Below are positions 11,917 through 23,716 of a stretch of 64,000 nucleotides of DNA, piece by piece (position 1 is the first letter of the stretch; each line of letters starts with the position of its first letter). The position numbers and the translations under genes were made by a program. Source of the DNA: Galeopsis tetrahit (Eukaryota > Streptophyta > Magnoliopsida > Lamiales > Lamiaceae); assembly GCA_963675135.1 (NCBI GenBank), contig OY776120.1, positions 21,728,001 to 21,792,000 of the forward strand, written 5' to 3'. The notes beneath the pieces were generated by a model, which was given only the letters and a program-made list of their open reading frames with translations, was not told the origin of the DNA and searched no databases.

Positions 11917-13372
11917 TGTTGGTCCCTGAACGAGTAGTGAATGGGATTAAAGTCTAGAGGGGAGGGGTGAATAGACTTGAAAACTTTTTCAAGAGAGTTG
12001 GGAACCTCTTCTGACTGCTATGTCAGCTGGACTACAAGTCTGCTGGTCCAGATGACTATAGTGATCTGATAGAGGAGGTTATATGCGGAATTATGGTAGG
12101 CCTTGTTTAGACTCGTTCTTTTGTTTCTTGTGAAAGTGTTTAACTTGTTTTCTTGTATGAAAGTACTCAGCTGATGCTGGTTTGAAAGTTGTGGCCTTGT
12201 TTTGAAGAATATTGAAATCACAGTATGCACTATATAACAGTTAATGAAATGACAGAATGTAAAGTGCAATAAGTAAATAACACCAGGTTTATAGTGGGTC
12301 GGATATACGATCCTACGTCCACTCTCACGTCCTAACGTGATGTTTAATCCCTTTTAATTTACCGCAAATTACAAGGGTCTTGACCTTTATAGTCCCAAGG
12401 ATAGGACTTTGAGATCTGAGCCGTCCTAACAGCTACGGTCTCCACAAGTGATTGTAAGCACTTGCACTTTGAGGGTTTCAAAAACTTTAACCTTTCGGAG
12501 AGGGTTTGGGGTTTTTGAAGTGTATCCAACTAGTGATTCAAGCTTATAATTAGCTTAATCACTTTGCCTAAAACAAATGATATACAATGTGAATAGGTTT
12601 CAGGTTCTTAAGGGTTGGATAGAAATCACTTAAGAGCTATGGATAATCTAATGGATTCTGGCTCTTTGAGAATTCTTGAGACAATACGACTTTAGCTTGA
12701 TTGCTTGCTGGAAATGTTGAATTCTCTCGTTGTGACTTTGTGTTTGTGATTTCTCATCCTCTTGTATTTATAGTGGTGATTGCTTGCAACTAGCCGTTGG
12801 AGTTGACTAGCCGTTGGGGCAATCTTTCCATAATGGCTTGATTCCTTGCTTCCAGCCGCTTGATTCCTTCAATCCTGGGATCATGTCAATCTTCTAAATA
12901 AGGTAGGTCTCTGTTTAAATCGCAAGATGACTTTGGAATCAGCCGAGTCCTGAAAGAGCACATAGTCTTCTGATCTGAACTTCTAGTCTTCTGACTACTC
13001 TTCTGGCCTTGAGTCTTCTGTCTTCTGATATCAGCAGAGTAAAACTCTTCTGATCTGGCAGTTCTTTTGTCCTGCTTTAGGCCATCTTCAATCTGGGACT
13101 CCATCAGTCAAGTAGGTATACAAGCACCTTGCTTAACTGGTCTTCAAGGATCTCCTAGTCTTCATGTCTTCTACTCTTCTCATCTTGAGGAAGCGCATGT
13201 AAGCCGGGACTGTGCTGATCAGCTGATATCTATACAGTTGATCACACAAGACTAGTCTAAGCTGTTCTATACAAAGTCAGCTGATCCTATTACATTTATA
13301 AACTCTAAGTGTTTTGGCCATCAAAACTATTCTAACATCAAGTGGGGCTTAGGGTGAATTTATATCCCAACA
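11917..13372 (-). repeat. 5' LTR of element A (1456 bp)
   Basis: Bounded by TGTTGG...CCAACA. On the minus strand it starts TGTTGGGATATAAATTC at 13372 and ends GGGACCAACA at 11917. TATA box TATAAATA at 12772-12765. The conserved hairpin chain lies 3' of it at 12438-12293. The words CTTCTGATC and TCAGCTGATC are frequent in U3. Confidence 0.95.
12293..12438 (-). other. Conserved hairpin chain in the LTR of A
   Basis: Four paired blocks in + coordinates. AGTGG (12293-12297) pairs with CCACT (12319-12323) around GGAT/ATCC (12301-12304/12310-12313). TCACGT/ACGTGA lies at 12325-12330/12335-12340. AGTC/GACT lies at 12391-12394/12405-12408. CCGT/ACGG lies at 12421-12424/12435-12438. The stems occupy the same places as in the other copia LTRs with different bases. 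Confidence 0.6.
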
Positions 13373-15866
13373 AAATGTAAAACTGCCAAAGAAATGTGGG
13401 ATCGCTTAGCTATCATTTGTGAAGGGACATCCCTAATCAAAGAAAGCAAGCTTTCTACAGTAGTCCAAAGATTTGAATCATTTCATATGAAAGCTGGTGA
13501 AACAATAGACCAGTTGGATACTCATTTTACCAAAATCATGAATGACTTGGAAGTCCTTAGTAAATCTTAACTACACGTGAAATCAATCTTAGGATTCTCA
13601 AAAGCCTTGATAGTCGATGGAAAATGGTAAAAATGCTTGTTAAGAATACCCAAGATATAGACGTGTGGACAGCAGAGACCATGTTTCGAACTCTAAAGGC
13701 CCATGAGTTTGATTTAGACGAAGATGAACCTATAGTAAGTAGTGACAGAGAACATGTTGTATCTAAGAACGTTGCTTTTAAGGCTAGTTCGTCTAAGGTA
13801 GACAGGTCGAAGTCTAAGACTAGGTCTACCTCTGTGAAAGACGAGTTAGATACTGATCTTAGTCTGAAGGATCAGGTAAGCCTCATGGTTAGAAAGTTTG
13901 ATAGGCTGAATAAACGTTTCAGAAGATATAAGAAGTTCTATAGAGAGCATAGAGGGTCTGCTTCTAAGAACTCGTTTGAGACCAGACGAGACCGAAACTC
14001 GTCCGAAAGGAGAGACGAAGTCTCGAAAGGTAACAGACAAGATAGAGAGTCTGACGGTAGGAAGATTACACGTTCTGATAGACGTGATAAACGAAGGAAT
14101 AACTCTCCTATTAAAAAGGCTACTAATGATCTCTTGTGCTATAACTGTGAGAAACCAGGTCACTACATATATGAATGTCCAGACCTGAGTACTGATGATC
14201 GTGAAGAACGCAAAGCACGAAGGGAAAGAAGATACAACCGTGGCAAGAAGGCAATGATGGCCAATGATGACTCTGAGTCTGACTCAGACGAGTTACCATC
14301 ATCCTCATCTAGCTACCCATCTGAACCAGATCACGATGAAGCATTCATAGCAGATGATGGCTTATGCTGCATGGCTAAAATCGACCAAGAGGTATCATCT
14401 GCTACATCCTTTCAATCTTGTGATGAATCAGAATCTGATGAAAGTGATACTTCCAGTAGCAAAGTAGGGAGTAGCCTTCAGCACTCTACTAGTGCAGTTG
14501 AAGACGACCTCCTACTTGCCAACAAGGCAATCATTGAAGTTAGTGACGAAAACATCATTTTAAGACAAGAAATCATTGATCTTAAGAAAGCTCAGTCTAA
14601 AGTAGATCCTAATATAACAGTCCTAAATGAACGCTTGCAAGAATAGTTGAGTCAACTTAAAGACAAGTGTGCATTGACAGACAAGTTGTATCAAGACCTA
14701 CTTAAGACACATGCTACTGAGAAACATGAATTCAATGTTTTAAAAAGCAAGTACAAAAATCTTGAAGAACGTAATAAGTTCTTAGAAACTGAGGTTGTCA
14801 CTCTAGACCTTAAACTTACTGACCTGGTTAACTCGTCTAAGGTTAATCTTGAACTATCAGATAGGTATAGGGCTCCTGCTGACAAGACAGGCATAGGTGC
14901 TGAGACATCAAACTCGTCTACTCAAGTTCCTAAGAACCCTACTATTTTCATCTCAAGCTCTTTGACTAATGATAAAGGAAAAGGACCAATGATATACGAT
15001 ATTGATACTCCATCTAAAGGTACTGTACCAAAACAAGCTCGAGTTAACATTCCAATTACCAAAGGAGGTAAAAAGAATGGTAACAACAAGCCTATTCAAC
15101 CTAGAACTAATCTTCTAAGGACCACTAATCGTAGACGACTGATGCAGCGGAATATGCAAGACACAAAGAACTCGTAATGAGACGTTGATTCGCAAGAGAA
15201 TACCGTCAAGGATTACGCAAGGAAATGATTCCCAAATTTTATCAAAACTCTATCAATCGTAATCACACTATACATCTGCCTATTTATACATATCAATGCA
15301 ACTAACTTCAACTAAAAAGGGCCTAAAAGACAAGTTAGCCCTTGCTAATACAGCTGTTTGATTTAGTTATGCTAAGGCAGTTTGTTCGGCATCAACGACC
15401 CAACCAGGTCAGATACGAGGATTGGTATCCCGAGGAGATGAGTACTAGACAAGTACAGACTAGACGACAAGAGTCTAGACCTCCTTTCATAAGGCAGTCT
15501 CAACTCTACTCGTCTAGACCTAGACAGGAAGGCCCAAAATATCGTACACAAGCAGTCCTATATCCTCCACCTTTGTCATATGATATCGAAGGAGAAGAAA
15601 GACCTAAACATGTCTATAAACCGTATGGACCTAATGCATATAAACCCTACTCTGACTATCATAGACAAGTGCCTGCTCAAGTAGAGATTAAGTCGAAAGG
15701 CTATCTCCAAAGAGTAGACCCGAACTCGACTAATAGGCCAGATAAGGACAACAAGGTCTTATTTTGCAACAAATATGGTCGAAAGCTTAGAAGATCAAAC
15801 TTGTTCAGGACTCCAATGTACATTTGGATTCCATTGAACTCGACTAACCCCCCAGGACCCCAATAA
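13373..15866 (+). pseudogene. gag: Element B gag, 5'-truncated by nested A and interrupted
   Basis: Coding resumes directly after the LTR of A, at the residues equivalent to KCKTAK of D gag. A one-base deletion near 13570 shifts the frame; then 13624-14646 is open. CCHC knuckle CYNCEKPGHYIYECPDL at about 14138-14188. TAG at 14644-14646 precedes a coiled-coil part (14650-14860). A 255-bp solo LTR sits at 15140-15394; the frames on its two sides are compatible. The C-terminal part (15400-15866) has PPFIRQSQLY, a Pro-rich YPPPLSYD and MYIWIPLNSTNPPGPQ before TAA 15864-15866. Function by family: capsid and nucleocapsid. Confidence 0.85.
15140..15394 (-). mobile_element. 255-bp solo LTR of an unrelated small LTR element
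   Basis: Bounded by TGATGC...GCATCA and flanked by perfect 5-bp direct repeats ACGAC (15135-15139 and 15395-15399). On the minus strand it contains TATAAATAGG (about 15290), so minus is the likely orientation. The gag frame of B is interrupted exactly here and stays compatible on both sides. The size suits a short-LTR copia or TRIM family; no second LTR or internal part is present. Confidence 0.82.
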
Positions 15867-15886
15867 ACAAGGAGGGTACCTAAATT

Positions 15887-18800
15887 ATGAAACATCATCT
15901 AATGCAGGGTCGACTCGATCTATACAAGAAGGGTGGCTCAATAGGAGAAACTTGGTACATAGACAGTGGTTGTTCGCACCACATGACTGGTACCAAGACA
16001 CTTCTATCAAGCTACCATGAGCAAGAAGGACCAAAAGTAATATTTGGTGATAGCTCCACTGCTGTTACCAAAGGATTTGGTTACATTCGGAATGGAGACA
16101 TAGAGATCCAAGATGTCTCATATGTTGAAGGCTTGAAATACAATTTACTCTCTGTTTCACAATTCTGTGATCGTGGATACAAGGTGCAGTTCAAGAGTCG
16201 CAAATGTGAAATCATTGACAAGAGGACACACACAGTCTTACTGGTCGGCATAAGACAAGGAAGTGTGTACATAGTGAATTGGAACAGTTGTCCGAGGGAC
16301 ACCTGCCTACTTACTAAGAATCCTAAAGATCTTGGTTGGCTCTGGCATAGACGCCTCTGTCATCTAAACTTTAAGATTCTTAATAAGATAGCCAGAGACT
16401 ACCTTGTGGAAGGTATTCCCAATGAAGTCTACTACAAGTCACATGTATGCACGTCCTGTCAGAAAGGTAAACAGGTAAAAGGTTCCTTTAAATCTATTCC
16501 ATCCCTCTCAACAAGTAGAGTTCTCGAACTCCTACATATGGACCTACATGGCCCAATAACTCCTCCAACTTTGAACGGTAGACGGTACACACTTGTTGTG
16601 GTAGACGACTATTCTAAGTTCACTTGGGTAGTCTTCTTACACAAGAAGAGTGATACACAAACACTCCTACCTGATCTGTTGAAGAAGATACAAGTTGAGA
16701 AGAATCAGTCCATTGTCAAGATCCGTAGTGACAAGGGTACTGAATTCATTAACTGCTATATTAAAGAATTTTGTTCTAAGTGTGGCATCCAGCACCTTAC
16801 TAATGCAGCAAGGACACCACAACAAAATGGAGTAGCAGAACGAAGGAACAAAACTCTTAAGGAGGCCTGCAGGACCATGCTGACAGAGTGTAATACTCCT
16901 CAGAAGTTTTGGGCAGAAGCTATCAATACTGCATGCCATTCCCAAAACAGAAGTGCTATCAATAAAGCACTAGGTAAGACGCCCTATGAGGTATGGAAAG
17001 GTAGAAAACCCAGAGTTTCATATTTCCATATATTTGGCTGTAAGTGTTTTATCCATAACAATGGGAAAAGCAAGTTGAATGCATTCGATGCTAAAACAGA
17101 CGAGGGGATATTCTTAGGATACCTCTCGACTAGCAAAGCATTTAGAGTATTCAACTACTCAACCCTTTGTGTGGAAGAAACACCACATGTGGTTTTCGAT
17201 GAATCTCAACAGGACTCGTCTGCCAACAAGATCAGTGAGAAAGTTACTGAGCTAACTATCGAATCTGACAAAGATTCAGAGGTATATGAATCCGTTCAAG
17301 CATACAATCCATTCATGAAAGCTCTCGAATCTGATGACAAGGAGAAGGTAAGTGCTCAAGGTAAGTCTACTAGACCAGTAGACATGCCTGCTCTAGTTGA
17401 CTCATCTACTCCAGGTAAATCTGTTGATGATACAAATGATGTTGACATGCATGATGCTGTACATGATATAGATGATAGTGCTACTGTTAAGAATAGAAAT
17501 ACATGGAAATTTGCGCATAATACTGAAAATATCATTGGTGACTCTACTGTTGGTGTGAAGACTAGACCACAACTCTTTGAGTCGCAAGAACAACCTAGTC
17601 CATCTCTGTTTTGCTGGTGTTGTTTCCTCTTATCTATCGAGCCTAAGACCATTAATGAGGCATTGGCTGATAGTAATTGGATCATTGCTATGCAAGACGA
17701 GTTGAATCAGTTTGTTCGAAACGACGTCTGGGAACTTGTCGATAGACTGAAACATCATAATGTAGTTGGCACTCGATGGATTTTCAAGAATAAGAAAGAT
17801 GAGAATGATTTAGTCGTTAGAAATAAGGCTAGACTAGTCGCCCAAGGCTATTCACAAGCTGAAGGCATAGACTATGATGAAACCTATGCTCCTGTTGCTA
17901 GATTAGAAGCCATTCGATTGTTCCTTGCATATGCTGCTCACATGAAATTTACTGTATATCAAATGGATGTTAAAAGTGCGGAAGAAGTGTATGTTGAACA
18001 ACCTCCAGGTTTCGAAGTCAAAGGTGACCAAGTTTATAGATTAAAGAAGGCCTTATATGGACTAAAGCAACCTCCAAGAACCTGGTATGATACTCTCTCT
18101 CTCTTTCTATTAGAAAATGGTTTTACTAAGGGCAAGGTCGATAGAACCTTGTTCAGAAGACAAGAAGGGAAAGACATTTTACTCGTCCAAATTTACGTAG
18201 ATGACATCATTTTTGGGTCACCTAACAAAAAGCTGAGTGAAAGTTTCTCAACACTCATGCAAAGTAAATTTGACATGTCTATGATGGGTGAAATGAATTA
18301 CTTTCTTGGACTTCAAGTAAAACAGACCCCAGAAGGGATTTTCATAAATCAAGCAAAGTATACTCGTAATCTACTAGACAAGTATGGTATTAAGACATGT
18401 AAATCTTCTGGAGTACCTATGCAACCTACCTACAGGATGGATCCAGACGAGAATGGTAAGTGTGCTGATCAAACTCATTACCGTGGTCTTATTGGTTCAT
18501 TACTGTACTTGACTGCAAGTAGACCTGATATTGCATTTTCTATTGGTGTATGTGCTCGATTTCAAGCTAATCCAAAAGAGAGTCATATGGAAACCACTAA
18601 AAGGATTCTGAAATATTTGAAAGGAACCATCAATCGTGGTATATGGTATCCTTCAAATGATGATTTATCCCTAAGTGGCTACTCTGATTCTGATTTTGGT
18701 GGTTGTAGAATAGATAGGAAATCTACATCTGGTTCTTGTCAATTCTTAGTCACAAAACTCATTTCATGGTTTTCGAAAAAGCAGACAAGTGTTGCTACCT

Positions 18801-19150
18801 CTACTACTGAAGCCGAGTACATGGCTGCTGGTAGTTGTTGTAGTCAATTATTGTGGCTTATTCAACAACTTAGAGATTATAATATCAGTGAATCAAATGT
18901 TCCCATATTCTGTGATAGTAACAGTGCTATTGCCATTACACAAAATCCTGTTCTGCACACACGTTGTAAGCATGTTGATGTGAAACACCATTTCATACGT
19001 GATCATGTAGAAAAGAAGGATATTCGCATGGAAAAGATTCACACTGATTTTCAAAGAGCTGATATTTTCACAAAACCATTAGCTGAGGCCTGATTTCGTG
19101 AATTATGCATTAGTCTAGGACTAATTGATCTTGATCCTACTAGTATGTAG
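15887..19150 (+). pseudogene. pol: Element B pol, with RT deletion and late stop
   Basis: ATG 15887 opens 1068 codons, in a different frame from gag. Protease WYIDSGCSHHMTG (15954-15993); pre-integrase LWHRRLCHLNFK; integrase core with HMDLHGP, IRSDKGTEF and NGVAERR (16535-16860); RT with YVDD at 18194-18205; RNase H TEAEYMAAGSC and CDSNSAIAI, to about 19080. Compared with A and D, seven residues (the FLNG region of RT motif A) are missing after QMDVKSA near 17979, an in-frame 21-base deletion that should damage RT. TGA at 19090-19092 cuts about 19 C-terminal residues; the frame otherwise runs to TAG 19148-19150. No other stop is seen. Confidence 0.93.
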
Positions 19151-20045
19151 CAATGAACTAACTAGACAGGTACATTCCTAAGAAGAAAGGAGAAACAGAC
19201 AAGTTACCACAAAAGCGCAGAGCACTCGTCTACTCACCCAACAGACAGGTATACAAGGTCAGACAAGTTGACCAAACAACCCGATGAGGAAGCTGGTAAA
19301 GCTGAGGGTAATACTAAGGGAATAAACATTTAAGGGGGAATCTTTGATTTCTTAAAGAGCCTTATGTTGACTCTTAAGTTTGTTAACAGTCATCTTGTTT
19401 GAACCTTGAACGTTGAGCTAGATTGATATTCACCTTACTTATTTTACTTGACTACATGTATTACGTCTAATCTGTAGTGCAAGAAAAGACAGGTTAAAAT
19501 AGTCGTTTGATGTTCAAAGTAGACAAGCACAGTCGAAGGGGGAACTCGTCTGGTGCACGTTAGTCTACTCGTCTGTTCTGGATAGACTCGAACAGACAAG
19601 ATAAGTGTTCTTATGATTTAAATACTCTAAGTGTCTAAACAATACGAATTAAGGATATATATGTAATTTGAGTAATGAAATTTTGAAAACCCGAAGAATT
19701 GGATTTATACACTCCGTTTAATGAGGTGTATATACCCAGTTCGCACCAAAACTCTACTATGCTAGGTCAGATAAGTACACCCCATTTAGAAGAGGCGGAT
19801 TTCAAATTTTACAATACTAAATCACGTAATATTCTCGATTCCGTAAAACTGAATTTCAAAGGACTTTCATATCTGTCCATTGGATTAAATCTTTCAATCT
19901 CAACCATTGATTTCAACATTTAAGTCTTAACAAAAACCATACTACTCGTTCATAACTGCTCACAAGTTCAGAATTTCTTGATTTTCATAACATCTCAAGC
20001 ATTCAAACTCTTTCGAAATCTCTTGAGTTTGATAATCATTCTACT
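19151..20045 (+). other. Element B pol-ORF2 spacer
   Basis: About 0.9 kb without a gene. It holds two PPT-like tracts (19330-19343 and 19534-19546). The block 19640-19790 aligns by eye with 31670-31800 of element E and includes ATGTAATTTGA, GGATTTATACAC and TAATGAG.TG.ATACACCCAG-like runs, so it may hold the ORF2 promoter or leader. GACAAG/CTCGTCT words are frequent. Confidence 0.65.
19330..19546 (+). promoter_or_regulatory. Two post-pol PPT-like tracts of B
   Basis: TTAAGGGGGAATC at 19330-19343 and GTCGAAGGGGGAACTCG at 19532-19548. Both recur at matching places in E (31402 and 31559) and in D (42449 and 42264, minus strand). Confidence 0.55.
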
Positions 20046-23000
20046 ATGTCGATTGTTTCGATATTTGATGCGCGTACTAACATGCAAGCAAGGTTTGATC
20101 TCGATAAGTACATCACCGAAGGAAGAGTGCATGTGGAGGGATCAGTGTTTTTCAAAGGAAATCACACTGATGACAACAAAGAAATTCTTATAAAATGCTT
20201 CAGATGCGGTTTGAGACCCTATTTGGAGGCATTTCCTGAAGTTGTGCTGGAAGAGGAAGTGTTAGATTTTTATGCTACTGCCACTCGACAAGGCGACTCG
20301 ATTGAAGCCTTTGTTGGAAGAAGGAGAGTGGAGATCACTCGTGAATTTTTGACAGAATCGTTGAAATTGCCATCTGGTTCGATAGATATCGAGAGATATG
20401 CTGAAGGCAGAGAATTGAGGTATCTGAGTATCTTTTGTGGAAAACAGCTGAGGTTGAATCGCGATGGAAAAATTCCTGTTTTCAAGATGAAGGAGCTACT
20501 TGACAAATACAAGACTCTTCTTGATATCACATCAAAAATGTTGCTAGGAGTCACCGGGAGTTTTGACTCTGTGACGCTTCAGAAAGCAAGAATCATGGCC
20601 ATAATTCATGATGGAATCACTGAAGGGAATTGGTCGAAATTCTTCTTGGATAGGTTGATGTATTACAAGAAGTATGTGCAAGTCGACACCAGTTCAGTTA
20701 ACTGGGTTGTTTCTGCGAATGTCAGCTTTGGAAACAAGCTAAGTGTGATTCTACCCATCTTATTGCCCAACAAGACTAGTTGGAGTAAGGGCAAACCATT
20801 TCATCCTCTCAAGCATTATTTGAAGAAGGAGGCTCTGGCGAAGCAAGCTGCTGCTAGATCTGCTGCTCCCAGACAAGTCCAGATCAATCCTGATGACGCC
20901 ATGATTGAAGCTGCCTCGTCTAGTTCTGAAGAAGACGAGTCGGGCAGTGAAGGTTCTGATGAAGCTAAGGCTGGAACTAGTGGTACACTAGTTCAGTATG
21001 TGCAAGAGGAAGCCATATTTGAGGCTGCCGAAGATTCTGAGGAGACTCACTCAGACAAGGAGCCTGAGAAGAAAGAAGAAGAGTTGTATGAATATCGACT
21101 GGTGAGAGTCGAGTCGAGTCCTTCACCAGACAAGTCGACTGAAGAAAAGGTTGGTACTTCTTCCCGAACTTTGTCAATTCCTCTCTCTCTCCCCGTCAAA
21201 ACCAAGGCCAGATCACTTCGATCTCGTGCCAAAGCTATTCCCAAATCCTCGTCAGTGTTGGCAGTGCAACCACTTCGAGCCAACATAACCCCACACACTA
21301 CTATATTCGATACAGTTGATACTTCTACAACTGTCGAACCAAACCAAGCCACGTTAAAGCCCCAAGAAACCACCATCCAAATCCCTCTTACCACAACAGA
21401 ACATGTTGAACCCCCCAACCCATCTATTTCAGACAAGACACCAGTTGCCACTGCGACAACTGAGACAGGGACCTTACCTGCTCAGACCCCGTCTGAAATA
21501 AGATTCGAATCCCTCGTCTATTATCCGATGTGTCTAAGAGAGAAGAGAATTCGTTTGAAAGTCAGCAGCAATCTAAGGAAGATGCTACCATCGGTAGAGA
21601 TCGACACATCTTCAGAAGCTTATGATAAACTTCTTAGGATATGCACGTGGTATGCTATGAAGAAATCCCCAACAGATGATCTTTTTGAAGTCATACAAGG
21701 CATGGGTGGTATCTCCAATTTCATGGATTGGGAGATGGAGCAGAAGGAGAATAGTGGAGTTCAAGACCACTCGGAATTATTTCCAGACCATGCTCTCACG
21801 GCTCTTGTGAAGAAGATGCTGAATATTTCAGATGACATACTATCTTCTCAACATATGTTTGATGTTGGTATTCAAACTGATCTACCGGAAGAAGAGTTGA
21901 GAGCTGGAACTGTTGAAGCTGGTATTCAAACTTCAGATCAGTCAGAAGATGAGTTTGAAAAGTCTACTGATGCTGATTCTTTCGACTTTGGAGTAGAAGA
22001 CGATGAGTTTATGGATGTTGTGATGTTTACAAAAGATGAACTTGTTGAGAAAGTTCAAGAAGGAGTTGTCACTGGAGCTCAGTCGTCAACTCAAGGTTTT
22101 CCTGAAGGATATCTTACAGAGTTAAAGTCGGACTTGAAAGATGTTGTTCATTCTGTTATTGAAGAGTTCTTGAATTCTAAAGTCAAGGACGTGCTAGTTG
22201 AGCAGAACCAATCACTTGTTGACTCCTCAAGAGAACTGATTGTAGGTGAGGTCAACAAAATGGACTCAACTTTCCGAGCAGAGTTGTATGCAGAAGTTGA
22301 AAGATTCTTACAGAAGCAAGTTGACTTTTCTGAGAAAAGATCTATCTCATTTGCTAGATCTTTGGCTGAAGAATCTGCAAAATGGAACGTCTTTACCGTG
22401 TTAAGATTGAAATAGCTGATGAGCAAAGGCGAGAAGCACAAGATCAGTTGGTGCGTTCTCAAGCTATTCTTGCTGAGCTAACCAAGCAGAACACTCTACT
22501 GCGACAGACAGCTGTTCATTTCAAAGACGAGTTGGCCATTAACTCAAAGAAATTGGAGTTCACTGTTGATCGTCTAGACAAGATTAGTCAAGACAAGACG
22601 CATCAAAGACAGATAGAGCTAGCTTCAGAGGCTATGAAGGAAGCTATAAAAGAAGAAATGACTCGTTTTACTAGTCTATTCACTCTTAAGGCAAGTGATG
22701 AAGCCAAAAAGGGGGAAGAGATAAGTAGAGTTGAAGAGAAGTCAAGTGCTGAACCGGAAATGAAGGAAGCTGCAACTGCTATATAGGGTCTCAAAATTCC
22801 CAAGAGAGGAAGGCTAGTCAAGAAGGCAGATCTTGAACAAGCTAAGGATGAAGAGCAGAAAAGACTGCTGAAAGGCAAAAGTATTGCGTCTCCTGAAGTT
22901 GAAGTTCAGACTAGACAAGTTAAGAGAAAACTTGTTCTAGAGAAAAAGAAAGAAGAATTAGGAGATATTCTAGCTGATATTGGTGATGAAGAGGTTGAAG

Positions 23001-23506
23001 CTCTTTATAAGAAGCAAAAGCTGGAAGAAGATCGTTATGCTAACAAGAAATTGTTAGGAAAACATATCAAGATGTTGCTGAAATTGAAAGCTGATCCAGA
23101 TCAAGTAGAAGATGCCTACATTGATAATTTCATTGACAACGAACATAAAGATGCATGGTTCAAAGTCAAGATGAAGTGGGAGTTGGATCATTGGATTATT
23201 CGCAAATCTGGAGATCCAGATAGCAAAGAAGAGTTATATGCAATTTTTGATAAGTTCATGGAAACTCAAGATCGGGATTTATGGAACTTGATCATGAGGA
23301 TTGCAACTGCTGTAAGTTTTAATATTCTTGTTCCTATCTTTCCTAAATGGATTACTCCAATGTTAGGTTCTGGAAAGAGGATCGATTTCAATCATATCAA
23401 GAAGTTTGAAGAAGACCTACTGGATAAAGAGAAGATCGAAACTGAAGAACATATGACAGTCATTCACAAAAGGCTACTAGATGCTTTTGGTGTTCCAAGT
23501 TCTTAA
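20046..23506 (+). pseudogene. Element B ORF2 (env-like position), two breaks
   Basis: About 1150 codons from ATG 20046 to TAA 23504-23506. Order: conserved N-terminal ~260 residues (VFFKGNHTDDNKEIL, LDFYATA, ITREFLTE, LLDITSKMLLGV, ILPILLPNK); an acidic and Ser/Thr/Pro-rich linker; the YPMCLREKRIRLKV...RICTWYAMK...DWEMEQKE block (21520-21750); an acidic stretch; a long coiled coil (22200-22650); a basic stretch; and a C-terminal Trp-rich block (LDHWIIRK...DLWNLIMRIA...PKWITPM). No membrane segment is obvious, which weakens an envelope role. Breaks: one-base deletion near 22377 and a TAG at about 22784, where the duplicate copy has CAG. Confidence 0.85.
22703..22718 (+). promoter_or_regulatory. 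Internal PPT-like tract in B ORF2
   Basis: GATGAAGCCAAAAAGGGGGA encodes Asp-Glu-Ala-Lys-Lys-Gly. The core equals the 3' PPT, and the 9 bases before it (GATGAAGCC) are the reverse complement of the 9 before the 3' PPT (GGCTTCATC). A duplicate copy is at 26532-26547. Confidence 0.55.
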
Positions 23507-23716
23507 GAAGGTACTTTATCAGATTAGTTTTTGTTTTTGCTCTGATACTTAGTCTTATTTTATTTTGATTAAGTATTTGTAATATCTACTGATCTTGTTT
23601 CGAAATGAATGAAAAGATAAGTAATATTTTGATGTTTAAAGACAAGATAACTATTTAACTAGTCTACTATTGTGAAAAGATTCAAGTAGTTTTGGCTTCA
23701 TCAAAAAGGGGGAAAT
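23507..23716 (+). promoter_or_regulatory. B 3' untranslated part ending in the PPT
   Basis: AT-rich trailer of ORF2. It ends with AAAAAGGGGGAAAT (23703-23716) touching the LTR start TGTTGG at 23717. Repeated at 27338-27547 in the duplicate. Confidence 0.85.

Larger units (their letters stand above)
1..13372 (-). mobile_element. Element A: copia (Sirevirus-like) retrotransposon, left edge cut by window
   Basis: Read on the minus strand this is 5' LTR (11917-13372), PBS, gag, pol, spacer, ORF2, PPT and 3' LTR (1-302, truncated by the window). Full length would be about 14.5 kb. The 302 comparable LTR bases differ at two positions (a/g near 120 and a/t near 267), so insertion is recent. It sits inside the gag gene of element B: gag coding sequence resumes at 13373 directly after the LTR end, and AAATG (13373-13377) is the expected right copy of the 5-bp target duplication. 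The left copy is outside the window. The internal genes carry a handful of stops and frameshifts. Confidence 0.93.
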
